Assembly (NCBI GenBank): GCA_949289575.1 | Contig: CASEOG010000003.1 | Span: 434,001-498,000, forward strand | Length of the DNA: 64,000 nucleotides | DNA from: an uncultured Spirochaetales bacterium | GTDB taxonomy: Bacteria; Spirochaetota; Spirochaetia; JAFGXN01 | Direction of reading: 5' to 3' | Part shown: piece by piece, positions 17,579 through 26,973 of the stretch | Position numbering within the stretch: position 1 is the first letter of the stretch | How the letters are laid out: every line of letters starts with the position of its first letter | The notes under the pieces: model-generated | Told to the model about the DNA's origin: nothing | Database searches by the model: none | Seen by the model: the letters and a program-made list of their open reading frames with translations, nothing else | Position numbers and translations under genes: made by a program

Positions 17579-19393
17579 CTATTCTTTTTTTTCGAAAACG
17601 TATCTGATGTCAAAACTGTCGAGCGCATCAAAAGTGACATTTTCCCATTTGTTGCGGACAGCCAAAAACGCATACGGCCGCACCAGATAAACCAGCGGCA
17701 CCTGCTCCCAGATCAGCGACTGATAACGGTCCCACAACGCTTTCGCCTTTTCGGCATCCGCGGTGTAGGAGGCTTCCGTATACAGACGGTCGATTTCGGC
17801 TTCCCATTCGGTTGCCGGCGTTTTCTGATTCGGATACCACATGTGCAGATTGCCGCCGCTCGGCCACACGTTGCTGCCCTGGCTCGGAAACAGGTTGCTG
17901 CCGGAAAGCGCAATCGAAAGAGACTGCCAGTCGAACGTGTAAAGCAGGGAATCGACCATTTTGGCAAAGTCGACCACCCGAATCGTCATCGTAATGCCCT
18001 GTTTTTTCAGGTCATCGGCATAAATGTTGGCAATATCGGTCAGTTGCGGATTGTCGGCCGTAATCCAAAAATCGAAGCGGATCGCATTTCCCGATGAATC
18101 CCTCATTATACCGGCAGAATCCCGGCGAATACCGATTGAATCGAGAAGCGCAAGCGCTTTTTCGGGATTGTAAAAATATTCGAAAACAATGCTTTCTTCG
18201 TAAACCGGAGAAGCCTCATTAAAAAAGTGGGTGACCGGTTTGGCCAGACCGCGGTAAACATTGGCAATGATTTTTCCGCGGTCGAGCAGGCAGCTCATGG
18301 CCTGCCGGAACTCTTTTTTCGAAAACCAGCTGTAATATTTTTCCGGAAGAGCCGACCGGTCCGGGTTCCGGTTCCATGTAATGAAGGCGGCTGTCGGCGC
18401 CGGACCGCCGTTAATCACTTCGTAACCGCCTTTGAAGCGGCCGGAAAGAATCCGGTCGAGGTCGTGAGGCATGACCGACAGCGTTTCGAGTTCGCCGTTC
18501 TGAAAAAGCAGCAGTTGGGTCGACGGGTTGGAGACAAACTGAAAGCGGATGGCTTCGAGGTAGGGCAACTGCTGACCGACGGCATCTTCGAGAAAATAGT
18601 GGGGATTGCGTTTTAAAACCAGAATCAGCCCGGGGGTGTAGCGTTCGATGTAAAACGGTCCGGCTGTCGGAATGGTCAACGGGTCGGTGTTGATGGTGAT
18701 AAAATCGACGACTTCACGGCTGCCGCCCCGTTTTTTGGCGGCCTCGTAAAGAAAGCGGGGTCCGATCTGCATATTGGAAGCAAGCAAGGGATCGGCAACA
18801 ATTCTCGGGAAAACCAGTTTGAAAGAAGAGTCGCCGGTTTTGACGGCTTTGATTTCTTCCCGGCTGCCGTCCGGCATGGTGACGAACATTCCCGAATATT
18901 CGGCCATGTTCAGGCCCGGATCTTTAATGATTTCCTCGATCCAGAAAACGGCATCATCGGCCGTAAACGGAACCGTTTCTCCCGTTTTCGGAATAAACCA
19001 GGAGAGACCGGTGCGGAGAGTAAAGTGGACTTCTGTAATCTTCTTTTTTTCGTTGACGGCAACCCGAAAATCGGCCAGATTTCCCGACCACTCTTTTTTG
19101 TAAATATCGTATTCGAGAAGATAGGGACAGAGATAGGACATCACGGTTGTTGTCGGCAAATCGTTAATCCGTGTCAGGTTAAACGTGGTCGGATCCGAAT
19201 CCATGGCCGTATTCCAGATTCCGCCGTGCGTACCGATTTTTTTCTCATCGCCTCCGGGACGAAGAACCATTTGGGAGAGAAACGTATTTTGCGCTTCCGC
19301 CCGCAGGGCAGAGGCCTCCTCGGGAGAAATTTCCCGTTTCGGACCGCAGGCCGAGAGAGAACAGAAAATCAGACAAAAAATCATCGTCTTCAT
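17579..19393 (-). CDS. Oligopeptide/solute-binding lipoprotein (SBP family 5)
   Basis: 604 aa. Signal peptide ends in SLSAC (Cys16). The mature protein matches the family 5 extracellular binding proteins (OppA/DppA type): GIWNTAMDSDPTTFNL at the N-terminus, VHFTLRTGLSWF and FTADDAVFWIEEI, and the C-terminal YQSLIWEQVPLVYLVRP. It should bind peptides or a similar solute for an ABC importer. No permease or ATPase genes are adjacent, so its transporter is elsewhere. A start at the third-codon-downstream ATG is also possible; neither has a clear Shine-Dalgarno sequence. Confidence 0.92.
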   Translation of the reverse strand: MKTMIFCLIFCSLSACGPKREISPEEASALRAEAQNTFLSQMVLRPGGDEKKIGTHGGIWNTAMDSDPTTFNLTRINDLPTTTVMSYLCPYLLEYDIYKKEWSGNLADFRVAVNEKKKITEVHFTLRTGLSWFIPKTGETVPFTADDAVFWIEEIIKDPGLNMAEYSGMFVTMPDGSREEIKAVKTGDSSFKLVFPRIVADPLLASNMQIGPRFLYEAAKKRGGSREVVDFITINTDPLTIPTAGPFYIERYTPGLILVLKRNPHYFLEDAVGQQLPYLEAIRFQFVSNPSTQLLLFQNGELETLSVMPHDLDRILSGRFKGGYEVINGGPAPTAAFITWNRNPDRSALPEKYYSWFSKKEFRQAMSCLLDRGKIIANVYRGLAKPVTHFFNEASPVYEESIVFEYFYNPEKALALLDSIGIRRDSAGIMRDSSGNAIRFDFWITADNPQLTDIANIYADDLKKQGITMTIRVVDFAKMVDSLLYTFDWQSLSIALSGSNLFPSQGSNVWPSGGNLHMWYPNQKTPATEWEAEIDRLYTEASYTADAEKAKALWDRYQSLIWEQVPLVYLVRPYAFLAVRNKWENVTFDALDSFDIRYVFEKKE

Positions 19394-19435
19394 CCCGCCA
19401 TTGTACAGAAGTTTTCAAAAGAAAACAATGGAATA

Positions 19436-19459
19436 AAGGAGGAAAATATGATAAGATGA
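19436..19459 (+). promoter_or_regulatory. Consensus ribosome site with 3-codon upstream ORF before purL
   Basis: AAAGGAGG (19436-19443) precedes ATG ATA AGA TGA (19448-19459), which ends 4 nt before the purL ATG. Ribosomes would initiate strongly at the mini-ORF and may reinitiate at purL. Confidence 0.5.
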
Positions 19460-19463
19460 GGAC

Positions 19464-22433
19464 ATGAGAATCGAGGTTTTTTATAAGAATGCATCCGATG
19501 ACGGGCGGGCGTTGAAGCTTTGCAAAGAACTGAAAAAATGGGTTTCTCCCCGCATCGAGGAGGCAGCTGTCAGCGATATTTATCTGACCGATTTTGAAGG
19601 ATTAACGGCAAAACAGGCCGAATCCGCTTTTTCCGATCGTGTTGCTCAGAAAATTGCAACCGATGCTTCGGCAGACAGCGGCTTTTTCCCCGGATGGACT
19701 TATGCGGTCGAAGTGACCTATAAAGCGGGTGTGGCCAACCCGGTTGCGCTGACGGCGCGCAAGGCCATCGAAACGGTTACCGGCACGGTTTTGCCCCGCG
19801 AGACGGTGGTGCAAACCGCGGTGTGTTACCGCATCCGCAGCGCCGAACTTTCGGAGGCGGAGCTTTCCAAACTGACACGGTATCTGCATAACGGACTGAT
19901 CGAGCGGGCAACGGTTCTGAGTGCCGCCGATTACGCCGCCGGAAAACGGTTTCCGCAGCTCTATCCGCACACGGTCGCGGCCAGCCCCGCGGAAGTGGCG
20001 GTCGTCGATATCGAATCGCTTTCGGACAGCGGCCTGACGGAACTGTCGCGCAAACGCTTACTGGCGCTTTCCCTCGAAGAAATGAAAGCGGTTAAGGCGT
20101 ACTACGGCCGCGAAGATATTCGCGCGGAACGGCGGAAAAACGGTCTGCCGGAACAGCCGACCGATGTCGAACTGGAAATGATTGCGCAGACATGGAGCGA
20201 ACACTGCAAACACAAGATTCTCAATGCCGACGTCTCTTACAAAGAAGAGGGCAAAACGGAAGAGATTCACTCTCTTTTTAAACAGTATATTAAAAAAACA
20301 ACCGATTTGCTGACTCCGGACAAGCCGTTTCTGCGGTCGGTCTTTGTCGATGACTCCGGAATTATCGAGTTCGATGAAAACCATCTGGTCTGTTTTAAAG
20401 TCGAAACCCACAATTCTCCGTCGGCTCTCGATCCGTACGGCGGCGCTATCACCGGTATTGTCGGTGTTAACCGCGATATTATGGGTTCGGGGAAATCGGC
20501 GCGTCCGATTTTCAATACCAACGTGCTCTGTTTCGGCGATCCGAATACAAAAGACGAAGAAATCCCCGAAGGACTGCTGCATCCGCGCCGCGTGATGAGC
20601 GGGGTTCACCGCGGCATTATCGACGGCGGCAACCAGTCCGGAATTCCCGTTGTCGGCGGCGCCTTTGTTTTTGATGACAGTTATATCGGAAAACCTCTGG
20701 TTTTCTGCGGAACCGGGGGCATTTTGCCGGCCAAAATCAACGGCGAAGGGTCGTGGATCAAACATATCGAACCGGGAGCACGTGCCGTCATGATCGGCGG
20801 ACGAATCGGAAAAGACGGAATCCACGGAGCCACTTTTTCTTCTCTGGCACTCGATGAAGAGTCGCCCACATCGGCGGTTCAGATCGGCGATCCGATTACC
20901 CAAAAGAAATTCAACGACTTTCTGATGGAAGCACGCGATAAATCGCTCTTCTGCGGCATTACCGACAACGGAGCCGGCGGTCTGTCTTCCTCTCTCGGGG
21001 AAATGGCGGAGCGGTCCGGGGGAATCCGCGTCGATCTCGACAAATGTCCTCTCAAATATGCGGGTCTGGCACCTTGGGAAATCTGGGTCAGCGAATCGCA
21101 GGAACGGATGAGTCTGGCGGTTTCCGAAGAGACACTCGACGAATTTCTGGCTCTGGCAGCCAAACGGGATGTCGAAGCGACGGTGATCGGCGAGTTTACC
21201 GATTCCGGTTTTATCGAACTCTTTTACAATCGGAAACCGGTCTGTTCGCTCGAGCTGGCCTTTATTCACGACGGATTGCCGAAAATGAATCTGGAAGCGG
21301 AGTGGAAAGCGCCCGTCAGAGAAAAAGAGAAATTGGCCGAAAAAGAATCTTACAACGACGATTTGAAAGAACTGCTGGCCGATCCTTCGATTGCCGGTAA
21401 GGAGCCGCTGGTGCGTCAGTACGACCACGAAGTGCAGGCGCAGTCGGTTGTCAAGCCGTTTGTCGGGGAAGAAAGCGACGGTCCGTCCGACGGGGCGGTG
21501 CTGCGTCCGGTGGCCGACTCGAACCGCGGTCTGACAGTGACTCACGGCATCTGTCAGCGTTATTCCGATTTGGATACATATCAGATGGCGGCCTGTGCGG
21601 TGGACGAAGCGTTCCGTGCCCACATTGCTCTCGGAGGAAATCCCGACAAGGCGTCGGCTTTGGACAATTTCTGCTGGCCCGATCCGGTCGAATCGCCTTC
21701 GACTCCCGACGGAAAATACAAAGCGGCTCAGCTGGTCCGCTGCTGCAAAGGATTGCGGGATACCTGTCTGGCTTACGGACTGCCGCTGATTTCCGGTAAA
21801 GATTCGATGAAAAACGATGCCAATCTCGGCGGGAAAAAAGTTTCGGTCCGGCCGACGCTGCTGATTTCACTGATGGGGATTACCGACGATGTCCGCCGTT
21901 CGCAGACATCCGATTTCAAAGCGGCCGGCGACAAGGTCTACCTGGTCGGTGCCACCCGCGGTGAAATGGGCGCCACCTCTTACGAAAAAATCCGCAACGC
22001 GGCATACAGCGAAGTACCGGCTGTCGACACGGCAACGGCACTGCCGCTTTACAAACGCATGGCGGCGGCCATCGGCGGCGGTCTTGTCAAATCGTGCCAC
22101 GACCTTTCCGACGGCGGACTGGCGGTGGCGGCGGCCGAATCGGCACTGGCCGGCCGGCTCGGATGCGTTTTGAATCTCGATGCGGTGAAAGAAGCGGCCG
22201 GTTTCGAAACGGCGCGGCTGCTGTTTTGCGAAACACCGTCGCGGTTTCTGGTGTCGGTCGCCCCGGAAAAAGCGGCCGAATTCGAAAAAACGATGGCCGA
22301 TTCGGTTTGTGCCTGTCTCGGCACCGTCACGGCCGGCAATACGGTGGAAATGAGCCGCGGCGGAAAAACCGTTCTGAATCTTTCTCTGTCCGATATCGAA
22401 ACGGCCTGGAAAGGAACCTTTTCCCGGGTGTAA
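19464..22433 (+). CDS. purL: FGAM synthase PurL, synthetase part only
   Basis: 989 aa. It catalyses ATP-dependent amination of FGAR in purine synthesis. Conserved segments include QTWSEHCKHKILNA, FKVETHNSPSALDPYGGA, GIVGVNRDIMGSG, GITDNGAGGLSSSLGEM and KSCHDLSDGGLAVAA. It aligns with the large single-chain type (about 1,300 aa in E. coli) but stops where the C-terminal glutaminase domain would begin, so ammonia must come from a separate PurQ not in this window. A strong AAAGGAGG site is followed by a 3-codon ORF (19448-19459) before GAGG and the purL ATG. Confidence 0.95.
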   Translation: MRIEVFYKNASDDGRALKLCKELKKWVSPRIEEAAVSDIYLTDFEGLTAKQAESAFSDRVAQKIATDASADSGFFPGWTYAVEVTYKAGVANPVALTARKAIETVTGTVLPRETVVQTAVCYRIRSAELSEAELSKLTRYLHNGLIERATVLSAADYAAGKRFPQLYPHTVAASPAEVAVVDIESLSDSGLTELSRKRLLALSLEEMKAVKAYYGREDIRAERRKNGLPEQPTDVELEMIAQTWSEHCKHKILNADVSYKEEGKTEEIHSLFKQYIKKTTDLLTPDKPFLRSVFVDDSGIIEFDENHLVCFKVETHNSPSALDPYGGAITGIVGVNRDIMGSGKSARPIFNTNVLCFGDPNTKDEEIPEGLLHPRRVMSGVHRGIIDGGNQSGIPVVGGAFVFDDSYIGKPLVFCGTGGILPAKINGEGSWIKHIEPGARAVMIGGRIGKDGIHGATFSSLALDEESPTSAVQIGDPITQKKFNDFLMEARDKSLFCGITDNGAGGLSSSLGEMAERSGGIRVDLDKCPLKYAGLAPWEIWVSESQERMSLAVSEETLDEFLALAAKRDVEATVIGEFTDSGFIELFYNRKPVCSLELAFIHDGLPKMNLEAEWKAPVREKEKLAEKESYNDDLKELLADPSIAGKEPLVRQYDHEVQAQSVVKPFVGEESDGPSDGAVLRPVADSNRGLTVTHGICQRYSDLDTYQMAACAVDEAFRAHIALGGNPDKASALDNFCWPDPVESPSTPDGKYKAAQLVRCCKGLRDTCLAYGLPLISGKDSMKNDANLGGKKVSVRPTLLISLMGITDDVRRSQTSDFKAAGDKVYLVGATRGEMGATSYEKIRNAAYSEVPAVDTATALPLYKRMAAAIGGGLVKSCHDLSDGGLAVAAAESALAGRLGCVLNLDAVKEAAGFETARLLFCETPSRFLVSVAPEKAAEFEKTMADSVCACLGTVTAGNTVEMSRGGKTVLNLSLSDIETAWKGTFSRV

Positions 22434-22448
22434 CGGAGTCTGACGGCG

Positions 22449-23156
22449 ATGAGATTCGGACTGGCTATTCTGGGATTTTTTATCGGCGGACCGATCGGTG
22501 CGATTGCCGGATATTTTATCGGCGTTTTTATCGAACGGTCGCGTATCGATATTTCCCGTCAGGCCAACCGATCCCGCCGGGACGCTTTCTTTCTCGGACT
22601 GTCCGGGCTGGCAGCCGAGGTCATGAAAGCCGACGGCACGGTTTCCAAGGATGAAGTCCTATATGTAAAAGAGTTTTTTATTCGGGAATTCGGAGTCGAG
22701 ACCGCGTCCCGAATGATGAAGCAGCTGAAAATCTTTGTGACGGAAAAAGTTCCCGTCGAACAGATATGCCGTCAAATCTCTCTGATTTTCGATCCTTCGT
22801 CACGTCTTCTTATCGTTCATTTTCTCCACGGTCTGGCCAATGCCGACGGCCGGGAAACGGTCGAAGAACAGCAGGTCATTAATCGCATTGCCTCTCTGCT
22901 CGGCATTTCGCAATCGGAAAACCGTTCGGCCGGCAGTATGTACAAAGACGATTTGAAGTCGTGTTACGAGATTCTCGAAGTTTCCGAAAATGCCTCCGAC
23001 GAAGAGGTAAAAAAAGCCTATAAAAAGGCAGCCGTCAAATATCATCCCGACCGTGTGGCGTCGCTCGGAGCGGATGTTCAGAAAGAGGCCAACGAACGTT
23101 TTGCCAAAATCAACGCCGCTTACGATAAAATCAAAGAATCCCGCGGTCTGAAATAA
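22449..23156 (+). CDS. DjlA-like membrane J-domain protein
   Basis: 235 aa. A Gly-rich transmembrane helix (LAILGFFIGGPIGAIAGYFIGVF) is at the N-terminus. A TerB-like domain follows (FLGLSGLAAEVMKADGTVSKDEV and FLHGLANADGRETVEE). The C-terminal J domain (about 170-235) has YHPDRV, the HPD motif that stimulates DnaK ATPase. This is the order seen in DjlA, a membrane-tethered Hsp70 co-chaperone. It starts 15 nt after purL, so it may be cotranscribed. Confidence 0.92.
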   Translation: MRFGLAILGFFIGGPIGAIAGYFIGVFIERSRIDISRQANRSRRDAFFLGLSGLAAEVMKADGTVSKDEVLYVKEFFIREFGVETASRMMKQLKIFVTEKVPVEQICRQISLIFDPSSRLLIVHFLHGLANADGRETVEEQQVINRIASLLGISQSENRSAGSMYKDDLKSCYEILEVSENASDEEVKKAYKKAAVKYHPDRVASLGADVQKEANERFAKINAAYDKIKESRGLK

Positions 23157-23369
23157 TCACTCTTCGCAAACCATATCATAAAAAATACCGGAAAATCGGT
23201 GCCGTTATGGCGGCAATCGGATTTTATATGTTTTGGATGGCTTTTTAAGCCGGGAGGTTTTATGAGTTTTTGGAAAAAAAGGAAAAAGGGTGTTCGTGCG
23301 GCGGCAGTTGCGGAACGGTTGCGGTGCCGTTATGGCGGCGGCTGCCGGCGAAATCCGATCGGTAGCGGT
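23157..23369. other. Gap with 18-bp direct repeat and small unsupported ORFs
   Basis: CGGTGCCGTTATGGCGGC occurs at 23197-23214 and again at 23322-23339. An ORF at 23262-23399 (MSFWKKRKKG...) has a good GGGAGG site, and a hydrophobic 13-codon ORF (MAAIGFYMFWMAF) lies at 23206-23247. Neither resembles a known family. The region may be a decayed small gene or a repeat. Confidence 0.4.
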
Positions 23370-25346
23370 TTACGGCAGCGGTTGCCGAATTGCGGGTGAT
23401 TCTTTTGTCAGAATTTCCACCCCGGTATCGACGTAGTCGGGAGATAAACTTTCTCCCTTCAGAAGTTTTTCCGCGCTTTTCATCCCCAAATAACCGATTT
23501 TATAGGGATTTTGAGCCATAATGCAAAAAAGACTGCCGTTTCGGATAAGAGTCTTGTTCATATCGGAAACGTCGGAGCCGCATCCGATTGCCTGCTGCCG
23601 TGATTCCGCAACGGCATTTCCGACGCCGACGGTCGACCCTTCGTTGGAGCCGTAAACGGCGATACAACCCTGTGTGATAAAATTAGCGGCCATATCTTTG
23701 GCAACGGCAACATCGCCCAGACAGTACTGGGTTTCCAGAACCTTATACGGAGTCCCTTCGAAAGCTTTACGGAATCCTTCTTCGCGGCTGACTGTCGATT
23801 GGGTCGCCGAGTTGACGCCGATAATGCCGACAGATCCTTTATGAATGCCGCGGCGGTTCAGCTCCGCCAAAAGAGCCTCGCCGACTTTCCGGCCGCCGGC
23901 ACGGTTGTCGGTAGCCAAAAACTGTTCTGCCGGATAAGAAGCCGCACTGTCGACATAAATAATTTTGACACCCTGTTCGTCGGCCTGTTTTAAAGCCGCC
24001 GTAACCGCATCGGGTCCGTTGGCCGCTATCAGGATGACTTTGGCGCCGGCCGCAACGGCGTTGTTGATACATTCGATTTGTTTGTTATCGTCTTTGACAT
24101 CGGGGGCAATCCATTCGAAATCGATAATATCCGACTCGGCTGCCGCTGCTGCTGCCCCTTCGTTCACTTTTACCCAGTGCTGATCCATCTGGTCCATTGT
24201 AATCAGAAAAACCTTTTCTCCGCCGGTTTCTTTTTCGCGCATAAAAGCAATGGCCGTTCCGATTCCCGTCACAATAATCAAAAGCCCCAAAACAGAGTAG
24301 AGGACGATTTTTTTCGTTTTTGATAATTTGAGATTGATTTGTCCGATAAAAGGAACGGATAATCTTTTTCCGCTGTTCATACGAACAATGATATCCAAAA
24401 GAACCGAAAAAATGACAATGATTCCGATAACAATATTTCGGATGGCCACGGGGGCTCCCGCAAACTGAAGTCCGTTTTGAAGGACGCCCCAAATGGCCGC
24501 ACCGACAACCGTGCCGAGCAAAAGACCCTGTCCTCCCAATGTCGATACGCCGCCGATAACCGATGCCGCTACGGCATACATTTCGTAAGAAAGACCGGCA
24601 TCCATTGCTCCCATACCGCTGGTTGCACATTGAATTAATCCGACAACACAGGAACAGAAAGCGGAAACAGTGTAGACTTTTACGGTTGTCGAAAGAACCC
24701 CGACACCGCTCAGCTTGGCGGCTTCGGTATTGCTGCCGACGGCATAAATATGTCGTCCCGATTTTGTTTTTCGCAGAATAAAGTCAAACAGCGCCCAGAG
24801 AATGATTGCGATCCAGATTGTGTTGTAAATCCCGAGCGTCGAGCCGTAATAAAAGAAATTACGGAAACCTTCGGCGGCTTCTCCGATACTGTTTGTGTTG
24901 TAGTTGTTGTTGGCAATCTGGGCAATTCCCCGTCCGATCGTCATGGTCCCGAGAGTCGCTATGAAAGAGGGAAGTTTAAAACCGGCAACAAGGATTCCGT
25001 TTAACACGCCGATTAATAAACAACAAACAAGTGCTATTAAAACAGCCAATGCGGGGTCGACGCCTTTTGTCATTAATGTGGCACTGATCATCGTTGACAT
25101 ACCGACAACCGATCCGATCGAGAGATCGATATTCCCGGTAATCATTACGTAAGATTGTCCGATACCGATGAGCAGAATCGGCGCGATTTGCCTTAAGAGA
25201 TTGGCAATATTTCTTCCCGAGAAGAAGTTAGGATTAATAATACCGAAAGCCAGGCACAGAATGACAAGACCGACTGTCACGGTAACGACCTGACCCATTC
25301 CTTTTGTTTCTTTTAAACGTTTAATAAACTGAAATCTAAAATTCAT
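23370..25346 (-). CDS. Sugar ABC permease fused to its substrate-binding protein
   Basis: 658 aa. Residues 1 to about 330 are an RbsC-type permease (QSYVMITGNIDLSIGSVVG, GSNTEAAKLSGV, ASVIGGVSTLGGQG). An extra helix at about 345-370 (LYSVLGLLIIVTGIGTAIAF) then leads into an RbsB-type periplasmic binding domain (FLITMDQMDQHWVKVNEGA, ILIAANGPDAVTAAL, GIIGVNSATQSTVSREEGF). The fusion would tether the sugar receptor to the channel on its outer face. The ATG at 25344-25346 has GGAGAC upstream. The partner ATPase gene is 13 nt upstream. Substrate is probably a pentose or hexose; family alone does not settle it. Confidence 0.93.
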   Translation of the reverse strand: MNFRFQFIKRLKETKGMGQVVTVTVGLVILCLAFGIINPNFFSGRNIANLLRQIAPILLIGIGQSYVMITGNIDLSIGSVVGMSTMISATLMTKGVDPALAVLIALVCCLLIGVLNGILVAGFKLPSFIATLGTMTIGRGIAQIANNNYNTNSIGEAAEGFRNFFYYGSTLGIYNTIWIAIILWALFDFILRKTKSGRHIYAVGSNTEAAKLSGVGVLSTTVKVYTVSAFCSCVVGLIQCATSGMGAMDAGLSYEMYAVAASVIGGVSTLGGQGLLLGTVVGAAIWGVLQNGLQFAGAPVAIRNIVIGIIVIFSVLLDIIVRMNSGKRLSVPFIGQINLKLSKTKKIVLYSVLGLLIIVTGIGTAIAFMREKETGGEKVFLITMDQMDQHWVKVNEGAAAAAAESDIIDFEWIAPDVKDDNKQIECINNAVAAGAKVILIAANGPDAVTAALKQADEQGVKIIYVDSAASYPAEQFLATDNRAGGRKVGEALLAELNRRGIHKGSVGIIGVNSATQSTVSREEGFRKAFEGTPYKVLETQYCLGDVAVAKDMAANFITQGCIAVYGSNEGSTVGVGNAVAESRQQAIGCGSDVSDMNKTLIRNGSLFCIMAQNPYKIGYLGMKSAEKLLKGESLSPDYVDTGVEILTKESPAIRQPLP

Positions 25347-25359
25347 AACTGTCTCCGTA

Positions 25360-26865
25360 TTATTTAATTTTTTGATCGAATTGTGTTGCCAGGTGCATGA
25401 TTTTTTCCTGTGAAGCTTCTTCGCGGGACAGTTCGCCCGTAATTTTCCCGTCACACATGACCAAAATCCGGTCGGCGACTCCGAGGACTTCCGGAAGTTC
25501 CGAAGAGACGAAAAGCACGCCGATTCCCTGTTCTTTCAGAGCGTTCATCAGGTTGTAAATCTCGACTTTGGCGGCAACGTCGATACCCCGGGTCGGCTCA
25601 TCAAACATAACGACACGGGATTTCCCGGCGAGCCATTTGGCGACAACAACTTTCTGCTGATTTCCGCCGGAAAGATTTTGTGCGGCTGTCGAAGGGTGAT
25701 GGACCTTAATTTTCAGATCCCTGACCGCCTTTTTGATCATTTTTTCTTCTTTTCCGCGGAGAATGATTCCCAATTTGTTACTGACAGCTTTTAGATTCGG
25801 CAGGATAATGTTGTCGGCAACCGAAAGTTTCACGCATAAACCGTCTTTTTTCCGGTCTTCGGGGGCCAACACAATGCCGTTTTTGATAGCATCGCGCGGA
25901 GTGCGAATATTAATTTCTTTTCCGTCAAGCAGAATCCGACCGCTTTCTTTTTTGTCAATCCCGAAAACGGTGCGTGTCATTTCCGTTCGTCCCGCACCCA
26001 TCAGTCCGGCAAATCCGAGGATTTCGCTTTCTCTGACCGAAAAAGAGAGATTCCGAACCTGCTTTCCTGCCGACAGATTACGGACTTCCAGAATGGGTTT
26101 TCCGACGGGACAGGAGACTCGCGGGAATTTTTCGGTTATTTCCCGTCCTACCATGTGGGCAATGATTTTGTCCATCGTAAAATCTTTAAAAAGACCCGAT
26201 GTAATGTAATGACTGTCGCGCATAACGGTAATTCTGTCGGTAATGTGTTTCAGTTCTTCCAGTCTGTGGGAGATATACACAATGGCACAACCGTCTTCTT
26301 TCAGATTCCGGATGATACGGAAGAGATCGTCGATTTCCTTGCTTGTGAGAGCGCTGGTCGGCTCGTCCATAATCAAAACACGGGCATTTAATGACAGTGC
26401 TTTGGCAATCTCAATCATCTGCTGCTTCGAAACGGGCAACCGGGAAAGAGTTTCCGTCGGAGAAACCGGCATACCGAGCCGTTCCATCAATTCGGCAGCG
26501 GCCCGGTTCATAGCGCCGTTGTCCAGAACCGTTCCGAATCTTTTCAGCTCCCGCCCGAGAAAAATATTTTCCGCAACTGTCAGGTGCCGGCACATATTCA
26601 GCTCCTGATGAATAATGGCAATTCCCTTTTGGCGGGCCGTTGTCGGATTCAGACGAAACACTTCGGAGCCGTTAATGAAAATTCTTCCTTCATCCGGCTG
26701 ATGAATGCCGCTCAGGATTTTCATCAGGGTAGACTTTCCGGCACCGTTTTCTCCCAGTAACGCCATGACTTCGCCCTTTCTTAACTGAAGAGAGACGCAG
26801 TCGAGAGCTCTGACTCCGGGAAAGCTCTTGGAAATATCTCTCATTTCGACTACAAAATCAGACAT
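25360..26865 (-). CDS. Sugar ABC transporter ATPase (RbsA/MglA type)
   Basis: 501 aa with two ABC domains in tandem, as in monosaccharide importers. First domain: Walker A GENGAGKST, Walker B ARVLIMDEPTSALT. Second domain: LSGGNQQKVVVAKWL signature and VVMFDEPTRGIDV. It energises the fused permease-receptor encoded just downstream. AGAGG precedes the ATG at 26863-26865. Transcribed from the promoter at 26893-26921. Confidence 0.95.
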   Translation of the reverse strand: MSDFVVEMRDISKSFPGVRALDCVSLQLRKGEVMALLGENGAGKSTLMKILSGIHQPDEGRIFINGSEVFRLNPTTARQKGIAIIHQELNMCRHLTVAENIFLGRELKRFGTVLDNGAMNRAAAELMERLGMPVSPTETLSRLPVSKQQMIEIAKALSLNARVLIMDEPTSALTSKEIDDLFRIIRNLKEDGCAIVYISHRLEELKHITDRITVMRDSHYITSGLFKDFTMDKIIAHMVGREITEKFPRVSCPVGKPILEVRNLSAGKQVRNLSFSVRESEILGFAGLMGAGRTEMTRTVFGIDKKESGRILLDGKEINIRTPRDAIKNGIVLAPEDRKKDGLCVKLSVADNIILPNLKAVSNKLGIILRGKEEKMIKKAVRDLKIKVHHPSTAAQNLSGGNQQKVVVAKWLAGKSRVVMFDEPTRGIDVAAKVEIYNLMNALKEQGIGVLFVSSELPEVLGVADRILVMCDGKITGELSREEASQEKIMHLATQFDQKIK

Positions 26866-26892
26866 AAAAACCTCTTTTAAATAATTACATCT

Positions 26893-26921
26893 ATTGTAAA
26901 ACCGAAACCGGAAAAAAACAA
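26893..26921 (-). promoter_or_regulatory. Promoter of sugar ABC operon
   Basis: On the minus strand: -35 TTGTTT, 17-nt spacer, -10 TACAAT, about 28 nt before the ATPase ATG. Confidence 0.5.
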
Positions 26922-26924
26922 GCA

Positions 26925-26954
26925 AAATAAAAAAGCGTTCCCGGAGGAACGCTT
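26925..26954 (-). terminator. Terminator of the redox/membrane operon
   Basis: AAGCGTTCC / GGAACGCTT stem with a 4-nt loop; on the minus strand it is followed by a T-rich run. It ends the operon 31531-26974. Confidence 0.85.
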
Positions 26955-26973
26955 CGAAAGACGGTTCGGATTT

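Noticed and set aside
20058-21623. 521-codon open frame on the minus strand opposite purL
   Set aside because: It mirrors purL codons, has no recognisable domain and conflicts with a clear conserved gene. The same applies to long antisense frames at 43782-45383, 47540-48484 and 57820-59013.
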